Shown: one piece after another, positions 1 through 8,489 of the stretch
How positions within the stretch are numbered: position 1 is the first letter of the stretch
Layout of the letters: each line of letters starts with the position of its first letter
Assembly: GCA_039919885.1 (NCBI GenBank)
Contig: JBDSEV010000029.1
Location: 17,254 to 81,253, forward strand
Direction of reading: 5' to 3'
DNA length: 64,000 bases
Origin: JACMLD01 sp039919885
GTDB taxonomy: Bacteria > Bacteroidota > Bacteroidia > Chitinophagales > Chitinophagaceae
Notes under the pieces: generated by a model
Database searches by the model: none
What the model was told of the DNA's origin: nothing
The model's input: only the letters and a program-made list of their open reading frames with translations
Position numbers and translations under genes: made by a program

Positions 1-57
1 CACGATGACAGCGAGCGAGAGAAAAAATATTTTTTTTATGTTGCCAGAGAAACTCAT
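1..57 (-). CDS. ftsQ: Cell division protein FtsQ, N-terminal fragment
   Basis: Only the first 19 codons lie in the window (MSFSGNIKKIFFLSLAVIV), running off the left edge. The ATG at 57-55 overlaps the murC stop codon TGA (56-54) in an ATGA junction, a typical translational coupling. The peptide is a short polar start followed by the beginning of a hydrophobic segment, as expected for the single N-terminal membrane anchor of FtsQ/DivIB, which bridges early and late divisome proteins in the periplasm. The identification rests mainly on position: ftsQ directly follows murC in Bacteroidota dcw clusters. The POTRA domain is outside the window, so the assignment is inferred. Confidence 0.6.
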   Translation of the reverse strand, partial: MSFSGNIKKIFFLSLAVIV

Positions 58-1505
58 TTTTCAAGTATTGCTTTAATTGGCTGAACAAGTGCGTCAATAT
101 CCCCGGCACCCGCAGTAATCAGTACTTCTGTAAATTCGCTGCTGAGGCCCGGCACAAATGTTTCCTGTATATAAGTAAGGAGTCCTTCTTTACTTACCAT
201 GTGCTTGTTCCCATTTTTCATCTTTTGCAATATGGTATCGCTGCTGATACCAGCAATGGGCAGCTCCCGCGCCGGGTATACCGGCAGCAACAGTACCTCA
301 TCTGCCAAATCCAGGCTTTCTGCAAATCCATCCGCCAGGTCGCGTGTTCTTGAATACAAGTGCGGCTGAAATATAACCGTACATTTTTTTCCGCTGAACA
401 ATGCTTTCGCCCCGCTAATCAATGCCTTCAGTTCTGCGGGATGATGGGCGTAATCATCAATAAAAATAACACCGCCGCTCACCCCGGCGCGGTAAGTGTC
501 AGCAGGCGTAGTAATTGGCGGAAGAATATATTCAAACCTTCTTTTTATTCCTTTAAAACTGGCAACGGCAGCTTTGATCTTTGCATGATCAATCTGCAGC
601 AAGTGCGCCGTGGTAATTGCTGCCACCGCATTTTCAACATTGTGCATGCCGCCCATATGCAAAACCACATCCGGCAGCATACTATCTTTCATCATCACAT
701 CAAACACGTAACCGCCGTTCATCATACGCACATTAGCAGCATATGCATCAGCACTTTCATTTTGCCTGCTATAAGTAAGATGCCGGTCTGCAGTTAACTC
801 GGCACCGCGCGTCAAACCAAATTTATTGAGCAGGATGCCGCCTTTCTTAACTTTAGCACCAAACGCAACAAACGCATCCTGAAGGGCCGTTTCAGTACCG
901 TAAATATCCAGGTGGTCTGCATCCATTGAGCTGATAATAGCGATATCGGGGTTCAGCTGCAAAAAACTCCGGTCGTATTCATCCGCCTCTATCACACAAA
1001 CATTGCGTTCATTACTCCAGAAATTGGTATTGTAATTGACCGAGATGCCCCCCAGGAAAGCGTTGCAGCCATAACCCGTATCGCGCAATAAATGGGCAAT
1101 CATGGTAGTAATGGTCGTCTTGCCGTGGGTACCCCCGATACATATATTAAAAGAACTTTTGCTGATAAGCCCCAGCACCTCGCTCCGCTTCATCACCGTT
1201 GCATTGTTTTCTTTGTACCAGGCCAGCTCCTGGTGATCTTTCGGCACTGCCGGCGTGTATACCACCAACTGAACAGCTTTGGGCGCCAGTGAAACGTCAT
1301 CTGTGTAATGAATAGCAATCCCTTCTGTTTCCAGTTTTTTTGTGAGCGCTGTGGTTGTTTTGTCATAACCACTCACGGTAAAGCCCTTCGATAAAAAATA
1401 CCTGGCCAGCGCACTCATCCCAATACCGCCAATGCCAATAAAATAAATGCTTCCGGCACCGGAAGGTGTATGTATTATTTCTTCTATCGTTTTTATCTGT
1501 TCCAT
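54..1505 (-). CDS. murC: UDP-N-acetylmuramate--L-alanine ligase
   Basis: Cytoplasmic ATP-dependent ligase that adds L-alanine to UDP-N-acetylmuramic acid, the first amino-acid step of peptidoglycan precursor synthesis. 483 residues, usual for the family. The N-terminal nucleotide-sugar binding fold carries GIGGIGM at 24-30, and the Mur ligase P-loop GTHGKTT is at 125-131, followed by the central ATPase domain (EADEYDRSF, DHLDIYG) and the C-terminal domain with the DDYAHHP motif. It starts 25 bp after the murG stop and its own stop overlaps the ftsQ start, so it is in the middle of the dcw transcription unit. Nothing unusual was seen. Confidence 0.97.
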   Translation of the reverse strand: MEQIKTIEEIIHTPSGAGSIYFIGIGGIGMSALARYFLSKGFTVSGYDKTTTALTKKLETEGIAIHYTDDVSLAPKAVQLVVYTPAVPKDHQELAWYKENNATVMKRSEVLGLISKSSFNICIGGTHGKTTITTMIAHLLRDTGYGCNAFLGGISVNYNTNFWSNERNVCVIEADEYDRSFLQLNPDIAIISSMDADHLDIYGTETALQDAFVAFGAKVKKGGILLNKFGLTRGAELTADRHLTYSRQNESADAYAANVRMMNGGYVFDVMMKDSMLPDVVLHMGGMHNVENAVAAITTAHLLQIDHAKIKAAVASFKGIKRRFEYILPPITTPADTYRAGVSGGVIFIDDYAHHPAELKALISGAKALFSGKKCTVIFQPHLYSRTRDLADGFAESLDLADEVLLLPVYPARELPIAGISSDTILQKMKNGNKHMVSKEGLLTYIQETFVPGLSSEFTEVLITAGAGDIDALVQPIKAILEK

Positions 1506-1530
1506 TGTTAGCTGTCCTTCACCTGATATT

Positions 1531-2658
1531 TCACACGTGGGTACTGCCCGCTGTGTCCTTTTTTATTTTTTCGATGGTATGCAAAATTTCGGTGGCAATT
1601 CTTTTACCGGCATCCGTAACTGCCAGTTTTGCAATATTGGCTTCCAGTGTCCGCTGCTGTTCCTCATTTTTAACCAATCCTATAATCGTTTCTACCAGTT
1701 TATCTTTTGCTTCGTTGTCTTTTACCAGCAGACCCGCCTGCTTATTCACCAGGTTTTGCGCATTGGCTGTCTGGTGATCTTCGGCTGCAAACGGGTAAGG
1801 CACAAATACCACCGGTTTTTTTACCACACACAATTCTGCAATGGACATCGCGCCTGATCGCGATACCACAGCGTCTGCGGCTGCGTACGCCATTTCCATC
1901 TTTGCAATAAAATCATTTACCCACACATTGGTTTTACCGGCAGCCTGATCTTTTGCAGTGGCAGCATATGGTCGCCCGGTTTGCCATATCAGTTGCACAT
2001 CATTTTTTTCAAATTCAGCAATGTGGAGGCCAATGGCTTCGTTGATACCTTTTGCGCCAAGGCTGCCACCGGTTACCAATATTGTTTTTTTGCCGGCAGC
2101 CAATCCAAAAAAAGCACTTGCTTCATTTCTGGTGACTGCATTGTTTGCAATACTACTTCTCACCGGGTTTCCGGTTATCATGATTTTTCCCGCCGGAAAA
2201 AATTTCTCCATTCCATCGCTGGCTACAAAAATTTTATTTGCCCTCACGCCCAGCAGCTTATTGCTTTTTCCCGCAAACGAATTACTCTCATGAATAAAGG
2301 CGGGAATGCCTTTGCTTTGTGCAAAACGCAACACCGGGAAACTTGAATAGCCGCCTACACCGATCACCGCATCGGGCATAAAATCAGCTACAATGGTCCG
2401 CACCTGGAAATAGCTTTTCAGTAGTTTAAAAGGCAACCCGATATTGCTAATCAAAGAGCTCCTGTTGAATCCGGCGATGTCAATACCTTTTATCGGGTAA
2501 CCCGCCTGCGGCACCTTCTCCATTTCCATTTTGCCTTTAGCACCCACAAACAAAAGATCAATGCCCGGCTCTATTTCCTTCAACGCGTTGGCAATGGCAA
2601 TGGCTGGAAAAATATGCCCGCCAGTACCACCTCCCGCTATGATGATTTTTTTATTCAT
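1531..2658 (-). CDS. murG: UDP-N-acetylglucosamine--N-acetylmuramyl-(pentapeptide) pyrophosphoryl-undecaprenol N-acetylglucosamine transferase
   Basis: Peripheral membrane GT28 glycosyltransferase that adds GlcNAc to lipid I to give lipid II. 375 residues. The acceptor-side glycine loop GGGTGGH is at residues 9-15; a second G loop (TGGSLGAKGINEAI) and the C-terminal donor site (SRSGAMSIAELC, followed by PFAAEDHQTANAQ) are present in the right order. The start codon lies inside the end of ftsW (8 bp overlap), suggesting coupled translation with the flippase/polymerase gene upstream. Assignment is firm by motif content and by its dcw position. Confidence 0.97.
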   Translation of the reverse strand: MNKKIIIAGGGTGGHIFPAIAIANALKEIEPGIDLLFVGAKGKMEMEKVPQAGYPIKGIDIAGFNRSSLISNIGLPFKLLKSYFQVRTIVADFMPDAVIGVGGYSSFPVLRFAQSKGIPAFIHESNSFAGKSNKLLGVRANKIFVASDGMEKFFPAGKIMITGNPVRSSIANNAVTRNEASAFFGLAAGKKTILVTGGSLGAKGINEAIGLHIAEFEKNDVQLIWQTGRPYAATAKDQAAGKTNVWVNDFIAKMEMAYAAADAVVSRSGAMSIAELCVVKKPVVFVPYPFAAEDHQTANAQNLVNKQAGLLVKDNEAKDKLVETIIGLVKNEEQQRTLEANIAKLAVTDAGKRIATEILHTIEKIKKDTAGSTHV

Positions 2659-3910
2659 CCTCCTCTTTTTGGTTTGCTGCCAACACAGCCTTGCCTTCCA
2701 GCTGCTCTACGTTTGTTGCAACGCTCAGTATAATGCCTATTGCAATACAGGTAAAGATGAATGAACTGCCGCCCATACTTATCAACGGCAGTGTTACACC
2801 TGTTACCGGAAATAAATTTACGTTTACGGCCATATTGGCAAGGGCCTGTATAACGAGCGTAAAACTTAAGGCAAGTGCCAGAAAAGCGCCGAAAGCATAG
2901 GGGCACCGTTTAAAAATCCGGATACACCGGAATAAAAAAACCAGGTAAATAAATGCGATAAACATGCCACCCATTAATCCATATTCTTCTATGATGATGG
3001 CGAAAATAAAATCACTGTACGGATGCGGCAAAAAATTACGCTGCTGGCTGTTGCCTGGGCCTACGCCCGTCCAGCCGCCTTTGGCAATCGCAATTTTTGC
3101 CTGGTTTACCTGGTAGTTGTCTTCGTCATCTGCATCAGCACCACCACCATACATAAAATTCTCCACGCGGTTAATCCAGGTATTCATGCGACCCAGCAAT
3201 TTTGAATGTGCTTCTGCTTTTACAATTTCACCGTTGTTTTGCTTATGGTGAATTACCGCGGCAGAAATCAGCATCATTACAGGAATCATTGCCAAGCCAA
3301 TGATTAGCAGCAGGTGTTTGGTACTCACCCGGCCGATAAACATGATTAACATACTGGTAGCGCCAATGAGCAGTGCGGTAGATAAATTAGCGGGTGCAAT
3401 TAATACGCAAATGATGCCAACCGGTATAATGACTGGCAGAAATCCTTTTTTGAAATCCTTGATCACGTCCTGCTTTTTACTCAGGAGCCGGCTGAGGTAC
3501 ATGAATAAGGCAAGCTTGGCTAAATCGGATGTTTGCACCGTCATTTGTATGATGGGCAATTTAATCCAGCGGCTTCCCTCGTTTAAACGCACCCCAAAAA
3601 ATAAGGTATAGACAAGCAATGGTATAGAAAGAATAAATAGCAACCGCGCAATTTGCGAGTACAATTTGTAATTCACTTTATGCAGAAAATAAATTATCAT
3701 GATGCCCACAGCAATAAAAACGACCTGCTTAAACAGGTACGATTCATTGCTTTTGCTCAGCCGATAGGCAAGTGTACCGGTACTGCTGTACACCACCAGC
3801 AGCGATACCAGCGCCAGCACCACCACGGCTGCCCAGATCACCTTATCGCCCCTGGTCTTCTGGCCAAGTCCTTTGAAAGGATTTTTTTCTATGGTTGCAA
3901 ATTCGTTCAC
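2651..3910 (-). CDS. ftsW: FtsW-type peptidoglycan glycosyltransferase (SEDS family)
   Basis: Integral membrane SEDS protein that polymerises lipid II at the septum with its partner class B penicillin-binding protein. 419 residues with about ten hydrophobic segments. Family signatures include the extracytoplasmic GPGNSQQRNFLPHPYSDF region followed by FAIIIEEYGLMGG, and the C-terminal NLFPVTGVTLPLISMGGSS stretch. A cytoplasmic tail of about 30 residues precedes the first membrane segment. RodA is a close relative; FtsW is preferred because the gene sits between murD and murG. The partner PBP is encoded in the same cluster at 8490-10622. The gene is followed directly by murG with an 8 bp overlap. 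Confidence 0.94.
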   Translation of the reverse strand: MNEFATIEKNPFKGLGQKTRGDKVIWAAVVVLALVSLLVVYSSTGTLAYRLSKSNESYLFKQVVFIAVGIMIIYFLHKVNYKLYSQIARLLFILSIPLLVYTLFFGVRLNEGSRWIKLPIIQMTVQTSDLAKLALFMYLSRLLSKKQDVIKDFKKGFLPVIIPVGIICVLIAPANLSTALLIGATSMLIMFIGRVSTKHLLLIIGLAMIPVMMLISAAVIHHKQNNGEIVKAEAHSKLLGRMNTWINRVENFMYGGGADADDEDNYQVNQAKIAIAKGGWTGVGPGNSQQRNFLPHPYSDFIFAIIIEEYGLMGGMFIAFIYLVFLFRCIRIFKRCPYAFGAFLALALSFTLVIQALANMAVNVNLFPVTGVTLPLISMGGSSFIFTCIAIGIILSVATNVEQLEGKAVLAANQKEEDE

Positions 3911-4090
3911 TGAGTATTAAGTTGTAAGTATTATGTTGTAAGTTTTAAGTATTGGGTATTGGGTATTGGGTAAAAAACAGATTGGGCAAATAATTATATG
4001 CTAAGATTATGTGAGTTACGTCAGTTACCGGTTGTTTTCACTTACCACTTATAACCTATTACTTATAACTTACTACTTATCACTTACCAC
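3911..4090. repeat. Low-complexity degenerate repeats between ftsW and murD
   Basis: The 180 bp gap is built from short degenerate repeats rather than unique sequence. On the plus strand about 3915-3970 holds repeated AAGT(A/T)TTATG / GTAAGT units and three consecutive TATTGGG repeats. About 4035-4090 holds repeats of the type ACTTATAAC, ACTTACCAC and ACTTATCAC. No open reading frame and no convincing terminator hairpin was seen. Such AT-rich satellite-like patches are common in intergenic DNA of this group; here one sits inside an essential cluster. Confidence 0.7.
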
Positions 4091-5431
4091 TTATAACTCC
4101 CTCACTGCATCTTTAAATTGTTTGCCCCTGTCTTCGTAATTCTTGAATAAATCAAAACTGGCGCAGGCCGGGCTGAGCAGCACCACATCCCCTTTTTCTG
4201 CAAAATGAAAGGCCGCCTGTACCGCTTCAGCAGCATTGCTGGTGTTCACTATCAGCTCCACATCTTTGCCAAAGGCCTCATGAATTTTGCGATTGTCCAA
4301 ACCCATACACACGATGGCTTTTACTTTTTCTTTCACCAGGTCAAGCAACAAAGCGTAATCATTGCCTTTGTCTACCCCACCGAGAATGAGGATAGTCGGC
4401 TTTTCCATACTTTCCAGTGCATACCAGGTACTGTTTACATTGGTGGCCTTGCTGTCGTTCACAAACTCCACACCTTTTACCGTTAAAACAGTTTCCATGC
4501 GGTGCTCGAGTGTCTCAAAGGATTCTATTGCCTCCCGTATCTTGTCTTTACGCAGCCCGAGGGTAGCCGCAGCAATTCCTGCCGCCATTGTATTGTATTG
4601 ATTGTGTTTGCCCTTGAGCGCAAAGTCATAGATGCTCATGGTTACGCGCTCGTTGTTTGCTTCAACGATCATTTGTCCGTTTCTGATAAATCCGCCGTTG
4701 CCTGGTTGTTGTTGCATAGTAAATGGTAATAGGTTAGAATTGATAGCAAATTGATTGATGTACTGTACCGTTACCGGGTCATCTGAACAATAAATAAAAT
4801 AATCTTCTTTTGTCTGGTTCTTCGCTATGCGGAATTTGCTGGCGATATAATTTTCAAACTTGTAATCGTACCTGTCTAAATGATCCTCCGTTATGTTGGT
4901 TAATATGGCTACTTCCGGTCTGAATGTTTTTATATCGTCTAACTGAAAAGAACTTATTTCCGCTATGTACCATGGCCGTGGATCTTCTGCCACCTGTTTG
5001 GCAAAGGAATAACCAATATTCCCTACCAGCGCCGCGTCCAGTCCTGCATGTTTGCAGATATGGTACAGCAGTGCGGTAGTAGTGGTTTTTCCATTGCTTC
5101 CTGTAATGGCCACTATTTTGCTATTGCCTTTGTACCGGTAGGCCAGTTCAATCTCACTGATTACTGCAATGCCTTTTTCACGAATCTTTTTCAGCAGTTC
5201 ATTTTTCTCAGGTATACCGGGACTTTTAACAATTTCATCTGCATTGAGTACCAGTTGCGCTGTATGACCGCTTTCTTCAAATGCAATCTGGTGCGCTTCC
5301 AATTCTTGTTTGTATACATCTTTCAAAGAACCGCTGTCCGACAGAAACACGTCAAACCCCTGCTGCTTCGCCAGTAATGCGGCGCCAACACCGCTTTCGC
5401 CTCCGCCAAGTATGACCATTCGTTTACGCAT
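4091..5431 (-). CDS. murD: UDP-N-acetylmuramoyl-L-alanine--D-glutamate ligase
   Basis: Cytoplasmic Mur ligase that adds D-glutamate to UDP-MurNAc-L-Ala. 446 residues. The N-terminal Rossmann-like domain has GGGESGVG at 9-16; the Mur P-loop GSNGKTT is at 111-117; the central domain continues with NITEDHLDRY and the C-terminal domain has NDSKATNVNSTWYAL and LLSPACASFDLFKNYEDRG, the last being typical of MurD. The gene is separated from mraY by 212 bp without a recognisable gene and from ftsW by a repeat patch, so it may have its own promoter, although none was identified with confidence. Confidence 0.97.
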   Translation of the reverse strand: MRKRMVILGGGESGVGAALLAKQQGFDVFLSDSGSLKDVYKQELEAHQIAFEESGHTAQLVLNADEIVKSPGIPEKNELLKKIREKGIAVISEIELAYRYKGNSKIVAITGSNGKTTTTALLYHICKHAGLDAALVGNIGYSFAKQVAEDPRPWYIAEISSFQLDDIKTFRPEVAILTNITEDHLDRYDYKFENYIASKFRIAKNQTKEDYFIYCSDDPVTVQYINQFAINSNLLPFTMQQQPGNGGFIRNGQMIVEANNERVTMSIYDFALKGKHNQYNTMAAGIAAATLGLRKDKIREAIESFETLEHRMETVLTVKGVEFVNDSKATNVNSTWYALESMEKPTILILGGVDKGNDYALLLDLVKEKVKAIVCMGLDNRKIHEAFGKDVELIVNTSNAAEAVQAAFHFAEKGDVVLLSPACASFDLFKNYEDRGKQFKDAVREL

Positions 5432-5643
5432 CGCTTCTAATCAGTTTCAATAGCTATCCGTTGTCCGGATTAAAGGGGGTTTTTCAGTAGTATTAAATCT
5501 TTGTACTCCACAATCTCTTTCCGACCTTAAGGGCGCTTTCATTGGATGGATTTGGCTTGCCGCGGTTTTTCAGCAATATGTTATTGGTTCATGATGTTTT
5601 TAAGCGTATTCGCCATCACTTCAAAACACCTGCGTAATTTTTT

Positions 5644-6924
5644 TTACCTGATTTTTAACGTTACAATTGACAACACAACGCATAAAATAGTAACTATCCA
5701 GAACCTTGTTACAATCTTACTTTCATGATAGCCCAGTTTCTGGTAATGATGATGAAGCGGGCTCATCAGAAATATTCGCTTCCCCTCCCCATATTTTTTC
5801 CGGGTATATTTAAAATAACTAACCTGTATGGTGACGCTTAAAATTTCTACCAGGAAAACACCGCAAAAAATCGGTATCAATAATTCTTTGCGTACCATGA
5901 TAGCAAGTGCTGCAATGATACCGCCGAGGGTAAGGCTTCCGGTATCACCCATAAACACCTGTGCCGGATACGCATTGTACCACAGAAATCCTATGCAGGC
6001 CCCTACCATGGCTGCAATGAAAATAGACAGCTCACCAAGATTTGGTATATACATGATGTTTAGGTAATCCGCCACCCGTATATTTCCACTGGCGTAGGCA
6101 AAAATGCCCAGGCAAACGCCAATCAGGGCAGAAGTACCCGTTGCCAGCCCGTCTATGCCATCCGTTATGTTAGCGCCATTTGATACGGCGGTTATAATAA
6201 ATATCACTACCAGCAGGTACAACACCCATGTATAACCGCGGATAGCTTCCGGCAATAATTTAGAATAATTGAATTCATGCGATTTTACAAAAGGGATAGT
6301 GGTTATGGGGTAATCTGATTTTACAAAATATCTTTCGCTGCCATCCAGTTTTACTACTTTAACATCTTTCGGGTTCACTGTCTTAATGTCGCCCGTAAAT
6401 TCCCGGTAAGCTTTTACATTTTCGTTGAACAATAAGGTGAGCCCAATAATAAGCCCCAGCCCCACCTGGCCAAGAATTTTAAACCATCCGGCAAGTCCGT
6501 CTTTATCGCCTTTCTTATAGGCAACGCCCAGCTGTGTTGCCATTCTTTTCGACCGCAGTTTCAGGTAATCGTCTATAAAACCAACGATACCGAGCCAGAT
6601 AGTTGCAAGAGTCATCAACCGTATATAGGCCTTGGTGAGGTCCGCCAGTAAAAGGGTCGGTACCAATATTCCCAGTATGATGATCAGGCCGCCCATGGTG
6701 GGTGTTCCTTTTTTCTGCTGTTCGCCGGCAAGCCCCAGCTCACGTACGGTTTCGCCCACCTGCTTTTTAATTAAAAAATTAATCAGGCGTTTACCGTAAA
6801 CGGAGGTAATGGTAAGCGACAATAAAACAGCCAGCAATAACCTGAATGTAATGAACTGGAACAATGCCCTGCCTGGCATTGTTATGCCCTGTTGTTTAAA
6901 CCATTCAAATAAGTGGTATAGCAT
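5644..6924 (-). CDS. mraY: Phospho-N-acetylmuramoyl-pentapeptide-transferase
   Basis: Polytopic membrane enzyme that transfers phospho-MurNAc-pentapeptide to undecaprenyl phosphate, forming lipid I. Family motifs are present: GTPTMGG at 73-79, the aspartate pair at 118-119 (FIDDYLK), NGANITDGIDGLA, and MGDTGSL, with the HHHYQKLG loop near the C terminus. At 426 residues it is longer than the usual 320-360. The extra length is a loop of roughly 55 residues at about 167-225 (rich in K, D and V), which is common in Bacteroidota MraY. It lies 86 bp downstream of murE. Confidence 0.97.
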   Translation of the reverse strand: MLYHLFEWFKQQGITMPGRALFQFITFRLLLAVLLSLTITSVYGKRLINFLIKKQVGETVRELGLAGEQQKKGTPTMGGLIIILGILVPTLLLADLTKAYIRLMTLATIWLGIVGFIDDYLKLRSKRMATQLGVAYKKGDKDGLAGWFKILGQVGLGLIIGLTLLFNENVKAYREFTGDIKTVNPKDVKVVKLDGSERYFVKSDYPITTIPFVKSHEFNYSKLLPEAIRGYTWVLYLLVVIFIITAVSNGANITDGIDGLATGTSALIGVCLGIFAYASGNIRVADYLNIMYIPNLGELSIFIAAMVGACIGFLWYNAYPAQVFMGDTGSLTLGGIIAALAIMVRKELLIPIFCGVFLVEILSVTIQVSYFKYTRKKYGEGKRIFLMSPLHHHYQKLGYHESKIVTRFWIVTILCVVLSIVTLKIR

Positions 6925-7010
6925 CTTTATATATTGACTTTAATACACTGTTCCTTTTTCTGGTGTTGCGCTGCCTGAGTGTTTCTCATCAGTCCACGGT
7001 GGCTTCGTTT

Positions 7011-8477
7011 CTATTTATTCAGCAACGCAAAAACTTTAGCCAGTTCTTCTTTGTCATCAAAATGATGTTTCACGCCCTGGATATCCTGGTATTTTTCATG
7101 GCCCTTACCGGCAATCAGCACAATATCATCGGGCTTGCTAAAGCTGATAGCCGTTTTAATAGCTTCGCGCCGATCTGATATTGATATGGTTTTTCTTTTT
7201 GCTGCTGTGTTTAACCCCTGTTCCATCTCTTTTAATATCTGCGCCGGATCTTCACTGCGGGGGTTGTCTGAGGTAAGAATCACGCGGTCACTGTACCTGC
7301 AAGCCTCAGCCGCCATCAAGGGTCTTTTTGTTTTGTCGCGATCGCCACCACATCCTACTACGGTAATTATCTGCTCATATCCTTTGCGCAATTGCTGAAT
7401 AGTCACCAGCACATTTACAAGGGCATCGGGTGTATGTGCATAATCGACAATGCCCATTACTTTTTCTTTTGCCGATACGATATAATCAAACCTGCCTTCC
7501 GCACCAGTGAGGATACTCAGGCAACGCAATACTTCATGTTTGTCTTCTCCCATACAGATAGCGGCTCCGTATACCGCCAGCAGGTTGTATGCATTGAATT
7601 CGCCAATCATCCTGAAATGCACTTCCTGGTCATTAACCACCATCACCAGCCCGGTGAGTCCGTTTTCAAGAATTTTTCCCTTGAAATCGGCCATGGCTTT
7701 AAGGCTGTAATAAAATTTCGCAGCATTGGTATTCTGCAGCATTACGGTGCCTCTTTTATCGTCCAGGTTAGAAATTGAAAAAGCGTCAGATGACAACGCA
7801 TCAAAAAATGATTTTTTTACCCGTATGTATTCGTCAAAACTTTTATGATAATCGAGATGGTCATGCGTGATGTTACTGAAGAGTGCCCCGGTGAAATGAA
7901 GACCTGCCAGGCGGTGCTGGTGCACTGCGTGCGAACTACATTCCATGAATACGTGTGTGCATCCTTCATCCACCATTTGCCGGATCAGCTGGTTCACGGT
8001 TACCTGGTCTGGCGTTGTATGGGTGGCGGGTATGATTGTATCGCCAATATGATTTTGAACCGTACTCAGCAACCCGCATTTATAACCCAGGGCCGTAAAG
8101 AGCTTGTACAACAACGTGGCGATGGTTGTTTTACCGTTGGTGCCGGTTACCCCCACCAGTTTCAATTTCTCTGAGGGATGACCGTAAAAGTTGTGCGCCA
8201 TATAGCCCGCAGCTGCTGCGCTGTTTTCTACCTGTACATAGGTAACCGCTTCATCAAGTTCCGCCGGAAATTGTTCGCAGATAATTACCCCGGCACCTTT
8301 TTCGATGGCGGCTTTAATAAACTGGTGACCGTCTGATGCCGTGCCATGAATTGCCACAAATGCCGTTCCTTTGCTCACTTTCCTGGAATCTGTTTGCACA
8401 TCCTGCACCTGCGCCTGCGTATTGCCGTGCATGGAGCGGATGCTTACTTTGTATAATATGTCCTGCAATATTGCCAT
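7011..8477 (-). CDS. murE: UDP-N-acetylmuramoyl-tripeptide synthetase, probably meso-diaminopimelate specific
   Basis: Mur ligase adding the third stem-peptide residue. 488 residues. The N-terminal UDP-MurNAc binding region has QTDSRKVSKGTAF; the P-loop GTNGKTT is at 112-118; YAHTPDAL and the C-terminal GKGHEKYQ motif follow. The substrate-selecting motif DNPR is intact at 404-407 (DNPRSEDP), which in this family indicates meso-diaminopimelate rather than lysine, in agreement with the A1gamma peptidoglycan of most Gram-negative bacteria. It begins 12 bp downstream of the ftsI stop, so the two are probably co-translated. No murF follows in this cluster, as is usual for Bacteroidota. Confidence 0.97.
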   Translation of the reverse strand: MAILQDILYKVSIRSMHGNTQAQVQDVQTDSRKVSKGTAFVAIHGTASDGHQFIKAAIEKGAGVIICEQFPAELDEAVTYVQVENSAAAAGYMAHNFYGHPSEKLKLVGVTGTNGKTTIATLLYKLFTALGYKCGLLSTVQNHIGDTIIPATHTTPDQVTVNQLIRQMVDEGCTHVFMECSSHAVHQHRLAGLHFTGALFSNITHDHLDYHKSFDEYIRVKKSFFDALSSDAFSISNLDDKRGTVMLQNTNAAKFYYSLKAMADFKGKILENGLTGLVMVVNDQEVHFRMIGEFNAYNLLAVYGAAICMGEDKHEVLRCLSILTGAEGRFDYIVSAKEKVMGIVDYAHTPDALVNVLVTIQQLRKGYEQIITVVGCGGDRDKTKRPLMAAEACRYSDRVILTSDNPRSEDPAQILKEMEQGLNTAAKRKTISISDRREAIKTAISFSKPDDIVLIAGKGHEKYQDIQGVKHHFDDKEELAKVFALLNK

Positions 8478-8489
8478 ATGCTTACCCTG

